Source: Burhinus oedicnemus
Taxonomy: Eukaryota; Chordata; Aves; Charadriiformes; Burhinidae
Length of the DNA stretch: 64,000 bases
Reading direction: 5' to 3'
NCBI GenBank assembly: GCA_008921705.1
Contig: VFFE01007759.1
Location: 18,224 to 82,223 of the forward strand
The translations under genes were made by a program, and so were the position numbers. This document shows positions 30,001-42,000 of the stretch, piece by piece. The notes under the pieces were generated by a model, which was not told the DNA's origin, did no database searches, and was given only the letters and a program-made list of their open reading frames with translations. Position 1 is the first letter of the stretch; each line of letters starts with the position of its first letter.

Positions 30001-33000
30001 TTGCAGGGACAAATGGCGAGAAGCAGCAGGTACCTTGGCACACGCGTGCTCCCTTTCTAGTGCTAATAAGTCACGGCTTCATAGGAAACTCGCTTTAAAG
30101 CAGGCGTCGAGATTTCTCAAAGGTGCTGGGGTTGCTCGGCAGCCGGCAGCTTGGTTGGTCCCTGATGACCGTGGGGAGGCTGGGCTGGGTTCGCTATGTC
30201 TGTGTGACATGTTAGTCTTGTTTGCCTCTGATTTACTTGTTCTGGGAAAAGTCTCCGCACCGGGGACTTCACATGTCCCCAGTGGTGCGCAGAGCCCTGG
30301 TCTCGCTGTGGGGTTTGCTGGGACACGTGTCCTGATCCTGATCCACACCTCTGGGTGGGCACGGATGCATGCCCTGACATTGCCTCCCAAACTCTGCTTG
30401 TTTGGGCTGGTTTTGCTGTTTGGGAACCCTGTGAGCAGATGCAGGAGTTGGCGCTTCCAAAATGCCCCCAAGTGAATCAAGCCCATCGAAAAGAGCATCA
30501 AGTACCCCAATGCTGTTTTATCACAGAACCATAGAATGGTTTGGGATGGAAGGGACCTTAAAGGTCATCCAGTTCCAACCCCCTGCCATGGGCAGGGACA
30601 CCTCCCACTAGACCAGGTTGCTCCAAGCCCCGTCCAACCTGGCCTTGAACACCTCCAGGGATGGGGCAGCCACAGCTTCTCTGGGCAACCTGGGCCAGGG
30701 TCTCACCACCCTCACAATCAACAATTTGTTCCTAATATCTCATCTAAATCTCCCCTCTTTCAGTTTGAAACCATTCCCCCTGGTCCTGTGGCTCCACTCC
30801 CTAATCCAGAGTCCCTCCCCAGCTTTCCTGGAGCCCCTTTCAGATACTGGAAGGGGCTCTAAGGTCTCCCCAGAGCCTTCTCTTCTCCAGGCTGAACACC
30901 CCCAACTCTCTCAGCCTGTCCTCACAGCAGAGGGGCTCCAGCCCTCGCATCATTTTGGTGATCTTTTGCCGCTTTATACTTTCTGCCTTGTGTTTGTAAA
31001 GTTTGTAGGTTGGCTTGAGTGTCTGGGGCTGTTTTCCAGAAGTGGATGGTGCTTTGTGCAATGCTGCTGCAGTTAGTGCTCTCCTCCCCGGGGCTGTCCA
31101 GGCCCATCCTTTTCCTGGGAATATTCTCTAAGCAAAAACCAAAGGCTGTTGCTGCGGACTTGTACCTGCCTCACCTGGGCCATCGCATCCCTGGAAGTGC
31201 CCCTTGTGCTCGCGGGGAGCCCACAGCCTCCCTGGGATGGGCTTTCCCGGCAGGACTGTGCCCCTCCATCGCAGCACGTGGGTGCCGGAGGCATGGAAAT
31301 ACTGAGCACGTAGGTGCGGGGTGCTGGGTGATGCGGGCATCGCCTGCTCCGTATCTCCTGGGGGTGCGCATCCCGCGCCCTGCACACACCTTGGCAATTA
31401 AATTGGATGGGGATATAGAGCGAGGACGTTGCCGGGGAGCAGTGGCAAAGGATTGCTTTCTTTAAAATGTGGGATATCATAGCGTTTGTGGCTTTGCTGT
31501 CCCGCAGGCTGGCTTGTGCCTGAGCACAGCTCTAATTTTAACAGTTGCATTTCTCTAACTCTTTAAGTACTCTTTCCGTACAGACATGCGGCATCCGATG
31601 TCGAATATACACCGTAAACAGATGCTGGTTTTCCTGGTTATCTGGTGTTAGGATGGGCCGGAGATTTCCCTGAAGAAAAATATCCCCCTTTGCCAGCTTG
31701 GGCTCCATCTACAGAGTGGGGTGCTGCGGCGCGGGAGGTGTTGCAGGACCCCTCGGAGCCGATGCAAGCGCTCGCTGCGGGTCTCTGCGCTGTTGATTTG
31801 CATTTTAAATTTTTAAATCCTGCTGCGTGGCCGAGCGCGGTGCTGGCACGGGGAGGGGACTGGAGAATGGCCACCTCCTGTCCCGCAGCCTAATCTTCCC
31901 CGGGCTCCTTTGGATGTGGTGGTCGTGGTAAAATCGCTCTGCGGCCTCGATGCCGGGGACATCTGTCCCGCATGGAGCCAGGGCTCAGCCCCCATCTTCC
32001 TTCCTCCCCTTCGTTAGTGCTTCTGGGCAAATACAAGTTACGGGGCTCGTTAGGCAGAGCAGGTCCCATGTCAGGGGTGCTCTCTGCAGCTGCCCGCGTG
32101 GTTTTACTCTGCCCTCTCATTTAACGTGTTTGCAAGAGTGATGCGAAGTGATTTTTATTTTATTTTCTTGCTGCTGTTAGGTCCCATCCAAACCCGTTCC
32201 TAGCACCCATCCGAGGGACCGCCTCTGTCTGTCCCCGTGGCTGTTGTCACCGTTCCCTTCCTGAGAAGATCCCATGGGGAGGGGACCTGTTATTCGAACA
32301 CCCTCATCTTTTATTCATCCTCATTTAGTCTAAATGTCAAGTTTTTTTTTTAATCAGGCAAATTCTCCTATCTCTGTAAACTGTCCTTTTGAAGTGCGCT
32401 AGCCCTTGGAAATGAATGGCAGCAATTAGTATTCAGATGAAGGCATCCCTGACAAGTTTCTTTGCTGAACATATTTCTAAGTGTTTAATTACTCGGGGAG
32501 CCTGCGTTTAAAACCACAGCGGTGATTTGTACTGGGTGAGCTGGGGAGCAGGGCTCGCCCCTGCATGGGGGGGGCTGGTGGCTGAGCCCCCAGCTCTGCT
32601 GTCATCCCCAGCCTGCCGGGGAGCATGTTGCTCTTTTTTTTGGGGGGGGGGCTGGCTGGACCCCAAAAACAAGCTGGCAAACTTCAGACCTGAACTTTGC
32701 CGCTTGTGCCTCCCCCGGCGGCATTAAAATCCCCTCTGACTGCAGCTCCTGCCCTTCGTGCTGGATCCGCAGCAATGGGACCTGCCAGCAAGAGCAACCT
32801 CGGTGGGTTCCCTAAATACGAAGTCTCTTGGTCAATGCTAAAAATCCTCCGAAGATTTATTTAGCCAAAAGAAATGGTAGCAGCCAGCTCTGCCTTGCCA
32901 CTGACCCATGTCAAATAGCTTCCCCAGCTGTCCCCGGGTTTCCGTCCCCTGCGGCTGGAATTGCTGGCATTCCCCAGCACGGCTGTGAAAGATGCTCCAG

Positions 33001-36000
33001 CCCCTTTGGAACTGTCTGTGGCGGTGAGGCAGGAGGCTTTCCAGGAAGACACAGATGGGGNNNNNNNNNNNNNNNNNNNNTAAACAAAAAAAAAAAAAAA
33101 CCCCCAAAAAAAAAAAACCAAAAAAAAAAACCCCACCCCAAAACCCAGTGGTAGGATCATCCCTCCTTGTTTTTCCCATAGACCTGGTATTTCCAGTCCA
33201 GCCCTCCCGGAGCTGCAGCAGGCAGGAGCTGGGGCAGGGCTGTCCCTGGAAAGGGTGAGACTTTCTGCTATCCACTTTGGAAAGCGTTTTCTGAAGCTTA
33301 ATTAGGGCAGTGGAGCATTTCCACAACTGAGTGTCTCATCACTGGTCGGGACTGGTATCTCGCTGCAGGAGCCACCAACTCTGACCAGGTCACCTCAAGC
33401 AACGGAGATGCTCCTTGGTCCTCTGGACACGTTATTTCGGCTTCTTGCTTGATGGAAAAACCCAACTAATGCACTAAAGCAGCGGCTTTGGGTCAGGGTG
33501 GTACCAGTCCCTCTTGTTCAAAGGCACTGGTGTGTCTTCGTGTTGCTTGCTGTCCTTTCTCCAGGTCCCCAAACTGAACGAGCTGAGGTTCATCCGTGCC
33601 CCTTGCCGAGGCTGTCGGCAGGCGCAGGCGTGCTCTCAGCTCAGCGTGCTGCTCGGAGAGATTTGCGTTGCTGCCCATCTTCCTGCTGGATTATTGGCCT
33701 GAGCGTTAATTAACTGCACCAGTTGATTTCCTCTCGTCTTCCTTTTTTTTTTTTTCCACAGGTCCACTTTGACCAATTTAAAGAAGCACTTATCCTCATC
33801 TTATCCAGAACCCTGTCAAATGAAGAGCACTTCCAAGAACCAGGTAAATACTGAAATTCTGAAAAATAGTACGTTTTATTTGGCAAATCAGCTCTCGCAG
33901 AGCATCTTAGAAGACAAAGTGTTTTTTAGGTGCTGAGATAAGCTCTTCTGCTTGGATGCCCAGACCTAGGGACAAGGGAGACTTAAGGTCTGTTGTGCAG
34001 CCTTGTATAAAAGTGTTTTCTGAGCTAGTAGATATTTATATCCCATTACCATGATCTAAATGCCCGGAGAGGCATGTGACGTCAGCGTGTAGACAGCTAA
34101 CAGCACTTCAGATGCTGGAGATGTCCCACGGCTGCTAAATGGGCTGAGGTCTTTCTATCCCACGAGGCTTGTGGTGGCCAGGGATGCTTCAGGAGCCCTC
34201 CAGCTGCAGCAGAAGGTTACAGGCAGGAGATCAACTGGCTGCTTTAATGCTGCTGCTGCTTCTTCCCAGCTGGGTTTGTGAGCTCTGCCTCGGGAGAGCC
34301 TCCGCTCCGGGCTGAGCCGGCGGCAGCCCCGGCAGCCGATGCGCTCCTGGCATGCCTCTGGGATCTGTCCCGGGGGGACAGCAGTGCCTTGCCGAAATCC
34401 CATGCTGGCTCTGGATGCTGCTGAGGTTTTGTGAAGGTTATGAGGGGAAGGTCTCTGCAAGAGCTTCTCCTGGAGATGGGCTGCTGGATGCAGAAACACC
34501 CCTCCTGTCTGGCACTGATTTTTCTTTTTTTTTTTTTTAAAGTCTATTCTGTTTCCCGGTGTCTGAAATGAGCAGGGTGGGCTCAGTCCCATAGAAAGCT
34601 ACTGGGAAGGGACTGTGTTTCTCCCAGGGGACAGGCAGTGTGGCCCAAAGATGCTTCGGAACAAGACGAGCCCCTCTGACAAACCAGGTTGGGGCCGGTT
34701 GGAGAAGGCGGTGGGTGCTGTGAGCCCTCGCTGTCCTGTTTTCTCCTTCCCTTTGTTTCAGCGTGCCTTTAAAAAGTGGCTTTTTAGACCCTCGGCAGAG
34801 AATAAGGTCACAGCTTCGGTGTGCCCCTCCCTCCCCATGCACAAGGGGCCGGCGGTGCTGGGAGCACTGGGGAGGTGCGGGGCCAGGATGAGGGCTCCAG
34901 CTGGAGTGGGGGGCTGAGGTCTGCCTGGGTCACACCTGTATGTAAATCCCTAATCCTGCCTTCGGAGCAGCAGGGGAGGGGAGCATAAAATCCCCAAAGG
35001 AGAAAACAGCTTAGCAAGGGGAAGAGGGGGAAACTCCAGGTTTCCTCTCCTGGAGCATCAATCTCAGCTGGAGCACCCCGCGCTCGAGAGCGCGGCAAGT
35101 CAGCAAAATCACAGCTTTCCCCCTTAAACAGGCTGCAAAACCCACAGGATATGCAATTGATGGATTATTATTTTTTTTTTTTCCCACCCCTCATTTCCAA
35201 AGCTCTTAATGCTTAGAGGGAGCTGGGCGATGCCAGTTCTTGCTCCCGGCATCCCTGAAGGCAGTTTTCCTGCAGGTCAGTGGGTGCTCGGGAGCACGGG
35301 GGGAGCCTCGCCGGTGCCTGGCGAGGGGTCGGGTCTGCTGCGATCCCTTCCAACCCCTCGGAGAGGAGCTGGCACGGAGCGGGAGGCAGCCCCGACGAAC
35401 CAGAACTAATCCGGCACTCTGCGTTTATCGGGGAATCATATGGCTGAGAAGCTCTGCCTTGATTTAAATATAAATAAATCTTCTAGAAAGGGCTAAATTT
35501 GGGGTTATCGCAGGGGAAATTACAAATGCGGCCGGCAAGAGGCTGCGGTGGAGCTGGAGAGCCCTCCTTGGGGACACGTTTGTCAGCTGGGTTTTGCATG
35601 GCGGGTAATCAAAGGGCACGCGGTGCAGGTAGGAAGCCGGCACCCGGCAGGCCTGGGAGGCATTTATTTTTAATGCGTTTTGACAGGTCGGTTAACGCCA
35701 AAAGTCTTTGCTGCTTTTAATTTAGATCAAACTCGAGATTTGGAGAACAAGCCGCTTTGTGCTGTTGGTGTCAAACTGTCAGTGACTGTGGAAATGCTGG
35801 TGTTACAGCCCGCCCCGGGCTTGGGAAAAATTGAGTTAAGAGCTCCTAATCGTATCATTTAAATGAAAATTTAATTTGGGGGGTGGGGGGAGAAAGGCAA
35901 GCACAGATTTTAAGGCTGTTTGCCGCATCTGGAGAGTTTGCTCTGCGAGGAAGCAGCCGTGTGCCTTGATGCTGTGGTTTTTCCCTGGGCACTTGGGTGA

Positions 36001-39000
36001 TGGGAAGGTCCCTTGGGTCTGCGAGCAGCCGGAGGGCTTGTGTCCGTGCTCTCCAAACCAGCCGCTCCCCTGCAGCCCCCAGGCAGCCTGTGCTACGTGG
36101 CCCGGGGGACCCGGCAAGGGGACAGCATCGTCGTCCCCAAGGGTGCAGTGCAGCCCGGCTCAGGGAGGATGGCTTGGCACAAGGAGCCTGGGGGTGACGG
36201 GGGGCAGCCCCTGGGGTCACAGTGGGACCCACAGGCTGGGGACGAGGAACCAAAACTGCCATGGGATGCAAAAGCAGTTCCTGCAGAAGCGGCTGATGGG
36301 GGGGTTTCCCTGTTTTGGGGGGGAAGCAGCAGGTGGGAGAGGCGCTCAGGCTTGCAGAGAGCAGCTGATATTTATTTTTTTCCTTGGCAAAGAAGCTAAG
36401 TTCCCTTTCCGAAGGAAAAGTCTGGCAGGGAGGATGGTCCTGGCGTGCTGCGGGCACTTTGCCTGGGAAGCAGCCTGGAAAACCAAGGCAGGCAGAGTTC
36501 CCAGCGCCGCTGTCCCCAGCTCCGTCCCCTCGAGGACGTTGGTGTGGGGACACAGATCCAGCTGCCAACCACAGCATCGCCCAGCCAGGAAAAACCCCAG
36601 CTCCGCTGGGAAGCGGTGTGGCTGGGCAGAGGAAGAGGGGAGACTCCAGGGAAAAGCAGAAAAAGGCCTGAATGTGCCTTAAAACAGCACTTATTTTAGT
36701 GGTTAATTTAGCTCCTGCAAAGCAGGACTGTCACTGCCGGGGAGACCCGTCGCCCCCAGCAGCACCTTGGGACATTACGGAGCTGCCTGACAAAGGTGGT
36801 GCCTGTGGATAAATTGCAGCCCGAATTACCGGGGTTTGGTGCTCCGAAAAGATGGTGCTGGGGGCTGAGCCGGCGGCTGCTGGGAGCCCCGTGGGACCCG
36901 GGCTGGGTGCTGCTGCCACCGAGGCTCTTTGTGCATGGGTCACTGTAGCGGTGAGGGGGAAATCTGGGGACAATAAAATAGATTTAAGGGGGGGGTGAAA
37001 TTAAAAAAAAAAAAAGTCAGTTATGTGGGTGATTGCGGGGGGGGAAATAATCGGCCTTTTTTTTCCCCTCCCCATTATGGCAAATAAAAAGTCAGCTCTG
37101 TGTGTTAGAGGCCCGGATAGGGAGGGATTATCGGGGTGGAGCGCAGGATTACGGGAACACCCAGGATAAATTAAAGAGCAGTTTGACGCCATCCTCCCTG
37201 CGGTCACATGGGCCTGTTGGAGTTGGTTTGGGTTTGTGTTTGGGTTTTTTTTTGTTGTGTTTTTTTTTTTTTCTTCCCAGCACATGGAGAGAACAGAACT
37301 GCCCTCCCGAAGAGGAGCTGGCGGGGATGATGCCCTTGCCGGAATCCCACCCCTGGGGGAACGGTTGCTCACGTGGCTGCGGAGGTCTTGGCTCCGCAAG
37401 CAGACCTGGGTGGGCACAGGTATAAAACCGGTGCCACCATCCGGACAGGGATGATTTAGGCACAGGCGATGCCTCTGGACCAGAATGCATTGATTTTTTT
37501 GGGCTGTGCTGACCCAGCCACCGCTCCTCTCCCACCTCCGTTGCTGAGCCTGAAGTGTGAAATAGGGACTAGGAGGAGTTTAGACGGTACCTGGCATCTC
37601 CAGGGATTAGGATTTAGCAGATCCTCGCTGCGATGGGCTTTGCCCAGCGGTAGGCTGTCTGCTGCCGCCAGGAGGATCCCTCCCTTCCAAATCTTAAGCA
37701 GCAAAGAAATTAATTTCGCCTCCAAATGACGGGCTCGCGGGCCGAGGGTCTTCCTCCTCTAAAACCCCTTTTGTCTGCGCTTGATGGCTTTGATGCTGGG
37801 CCCAAGAAAACGCTGCTCGCCTTCAAGGACAGCCCCCCCTCCCTGCCGCCTCCTCCCCAAGCATATGAGGGCAGAGCAGGATTTTTGAAATGATTTATCT
37901 AGCCCAGAAAGGCAGAAAATCAAGTGTAAATCTCTAACCGTGGAGACGTTTAACTGCTGGGATGGATGGATGGAGGGGGGGGGCGAGCTGGGGAATTGGC
38001 GCTTCTGTCTACAGCGCTTGAATGGGAGGGGTTCTTGTGAAATGCAGATGTAGGGGGTGCTTTTTTTTTTTAATTTTTATTTTCAGGGGGCACTTTGGGA
38101 GCTACACACTCCCCCCTCGGGCAGCAGGGCAGGGAGGCGAGAGGCTTGCTCTCTCCTGTCCTCACCCCCAGCCCGGGGGCAGTTTGGGGGGGGCAGATGG
38201 GACCCCAGTGTCTAATTAGGCGCCAGCTCCGGCGTGTGTGTTTTACGAAGCCCGCAGGTTGCTGAGGGCTGTAGAAAGCGGGGTGTGTTCGGCCTATTTT
38301 CTTTTTCTCCTTCCCCCCCCCTTTCTTGGTGGCTCATCAGCCACGCAATAGCGAGGGTCTACGAGGAGCAGCATCTCGCCCCGCTGCTGGTGGCAGAAGG
38401 GGGTACCAGAGATCAGCCTGGAGCAAGAGCAGCCTCCCCTCCGTGTTCAATTCCGGGGTATATTTTACAGTGTTTGGGATAAATAGCGCACAGGGCTGTC
38501 TCATGTGCATCTGTCTCATGGGAAGCATTGATTTTTTTGACATCTCCCGCCTGTTTCTTCATGTGCCTTTGAAAGCACGTGTGGATGGAGCTGCTCCTTC
38601 CGTCCTTCCGCGTCAGTTTTGGCTGGAAAAGAGAAAAGCAGTTCAGCTCGTCAGTGAACTTTCTGTGCCCGGGGAGCACGGGTTGCTGCTTTTTGCTGGC
38701 ACGTGCGCTCAGCTTTCCCTAAATACTGGGGATGGTGGGAGCATCGAGGGCGCCGGCTGCTGCGCTGGGGGTTTGGGTTGGGAATGCAGGAGGGCGGAGA
38801 GGCTTAGAGGATGCTGCACGTGTGGGACGTATCCCTGCACACCCATGAGATGGTCCAGAGATGATGGTGCGTGGGGTTTTCCGTGAAGGAGACAGGTCCG
38901 TGCTCCCAGGGATGTCGCGGGATGTGGTCCCTTATGCTGGTGCGGTGCTTGTGGTCCTGTAACACGAGGGCTTTCTTCTGCGCCGTGTGCCCCGCAGCCA

Positions 39001-42000
39001 ACGGCATGAAGGTGCACGGGGGCTTGCAGGGGAAGAGCTGTAACCCCGTGTTCAGGAAAGCACCCTGGTTCTGGAAATGGGATTTCAGGGTGCTTGAGCT
39101 GGGATCCCCTCGGTATTTTGAAGTCGGAGCTTTGTAAGGCAGGAGCAAACTTTCTGCTCTTCTCTAACTCTCAAGGGTCACCTTTCGCTCCCAGGGAGGT
39201 TTTCGGGCTTCACGGTTTCCAAATTGCAAAGGAAAAACAAGCGCACCCCGGTGCTCAGAGGAGAGGGAGAGAAATCAGCCGCCAGCCTCCAAATGCTTAA
39301 AACGCAAAAATGGGGAGACGGCTCCTGTTTTCCCCACTTGCCGTTAAAGCGCTTGCAGGGTGGCACGGCACGAAGGCACCTGTGTTTCCACACACAGCTG
39401 GATTTTCAGCTGCAGCTGTGGTTAAACACGCTGTCGGGGCTGGGGGGATGGAAACAGGACTCTTCCGAGCATTGGGAAATCCAGAAGGAAATTAAGCCAT
39501 AGCTTCATTATTGCTAAATTACGGCTTCTTCTCCCCCGCATCGTTCTAAAGACAGATGGGCGCGGAGGTGCGTTTCTGTCTTCGAGGAGGAAAAATTATT
39601 TCTCAAAACCCCCCACGCCCCCCACCCCCCAAAAAAAAAAAAACCAAACAAAAAAACCCAAACCAAAACAAAAAAACCCCAAAAAAACCCAAAGCCCCCC
39701 AGCCCTCTTCTGCAAGGGCGGGGGAGATGGCAGGGAGAAAATAAATGGGTGACTGAGTAGCCACAAATATTAGCATTTCAGAGAGAGCTGCTGGATGGAG
39801 ATTGTTCACCACCGGGCAGGCTTTAATAGGAGTGATAAGGTTTGCTTTTGTTCTCGGGCTCTTACTTAATCAGCCTGTCTCGTTGCGATTTTTCTATCGG
39901 CGCACTTCATCACACAACTTTCATGTGCGAGTCCCAGCTGCAGCAAATCTTGTTAAAATGGCCTTGTTCAAACACGGGCGCCGGGTTTGTTCCCTAGAGC
40001 TGCAGTATGGATGGATGGAGTGCAAGGCTGGAGGAATCAAAGGACTCCTAGTCCTGTGTATTTTATAATTCATTGCATAGCTAAGTTGCAGAATATTTTT
40101 CCTCTAACAAGCTTGAAGCCTTCTACCATATCTAAAGGAATATTATCCAAGGAGGCATTTGGGCAGGGGGGGTTTAGAGACCCGCTGCTTTCTGTCTACC
40201 GTTTGTCAAGGATTGAACAGCATCCCTGCTCCTTATTAGTATTGCACTCTTGCATTTATTTTGTACCAGAGCGCTCTGCAAATAAAATTTTAAAAAGCTG
40301 CTGTTCTTGCCGCTGCCTTGGTGTGCTGCAAGTGGCGGAAAATAAAGACGATCGAGTCCTGGGGGGGTTTTCGATGGCAAGGTTAGCAAACACTGAAACA
40401 AAGCGTGGCGGAGAGCCTTTCCCTAATTGAATCCCTGGTTAATTTGGTCCTCTGTTTAATTTGCCCCCTACTCCAGACATCGGATGACTCTCGCTGAAAA
40501 TAGCCCAAAACGTGCTTATTTATTTTTCGTTTTTGATCCCAGTCCGTGAGCGCTCCCGGATAATTCAGTCCCCGAAGGCAGGAGGCTGCTGCGGGAAGCT
40601 GGAGCCGGGGAATGCGAGTGGAGCTGCGGAGCCCCCTGTAATTAGATGACGACTCCAAAGGGTTATTTAGGTCTCGCAGTTGGTGTCGGTTGCAGAGCGC
40701 AAGCTGGGACCTGCCCCGCCGTCGCCTGGATCAGCTGCTCGTGTTGGCCCCCAGGGGATGTTCCCCTCCAAACTTGCCCAATTTTTTTTCCACTCATCCG
40801 GTTGTTTGCACACTTTTAATTGAGCTGCGATTTAAATCCACCGAAAGCAGCGGCGGTCACCCAGGTGTCTGCGTAATCCAGAGACTTGAGCTGCTCAAGT
40901 GCTACACTGTCCCTAATTAAACCTGCCCATCGCTGGTAATGAAGATTAGCGCAAGGAGGGGAGACCTAATGGCTTTTCCATCCCAGGCTGCACTTGCAAG
41001 GTTGAGGGGGTTTTTCCCCCATCTTTTTAACTGAGCAAACTTAATTTGGGAATTGGGGAAGGGTGAGGAAGATGGAGCCCGGATTCCACTTTGTGACAGC
41101 CTCTGGTTTTTTGGGGGGTTTTGGGTTGTTTTTTTTTTGGAGCAGGACCAATTCCAACCCATCAGGCCCGATGCCACGGTGAGGGTAGTGGTCCTGGAAA
41201 GGAGCAGCCGCTGGCGCCTGCCGAGGGGGAATGGTGGTGGCAATTTGGTGCTTGAAACCCTGCAGCCGAACCTGCCCTGTGTGCTGTGACCCGGGAGCTG
41301 GATCCGCAAAAATTACGTTACCGATACGTTTTGTTCTTGAATTTCACAGATTCTTCCCCAGAAGCCCAGCCCAAGTACATCAAAGGTGGCAAACGCTACG
41401 GCCGGCGGTCCCTGCCGGAGTTCCAGGAGTCGGTGGAGGACTTTGCCGAGGTGACCGTCATCGAGCCGCTGAGCGAGGAAGCGCGTCCCCCGCACATCGC
41501 CTCCAGCGGCTGCGAGGAGGTGAGCGGGAAGGGGCCAGGCGCTGGGGTAGGCTGTGCCCCCCCCCCAGATGTCACTGCTCCCCACACCATCCTAAGGTGG
41601 TTTGGATGTCCTTGGGGTTGTCCCAGCGAAGGCGATGGTCGCCTTCCTCCCCTGTCCCCAGGGATCAGCTGTGCCAGGCGGCACCTCCCTTGCTCCAGCC
41701 CTGAATTCCCAGTCTGCAGAGAGGCTGCCGTGGGAAGCCGGGATGAGACCGGCTTGCGCAGTGGCACGGTGACGTGCACCGGCTGCTGGCGCCGCTGGCC
41801 TCCTCGTGCTCCTGGCTGCGGCGCAGGCCAGCAATTAAGTGAGGGCTGTAACGCTGCCTCCGTGGCTAACGAAGTGTGGGCTGGGAGCTAAGCGAGCAGA
41901 AGGAGCACGTCCTCATCTATTAGCTCATCTGGAAAGACCTGGCCGTGGCTCCGGCGCTCTCCGGTAGAGGGGATGGGGAAAAGGGGTGGTGAGCGGCGGA

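Larger units (their letters stand above)
27066..33761 (+). other. NIN: NIN intron (6.7 kb)
   Basis: Holds a CA microsatellite, a CR1 fragment, an A/C-rich tract and a 20-N gap, all listed separately. No coding sequence is recognised. Confidence 0.7.
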
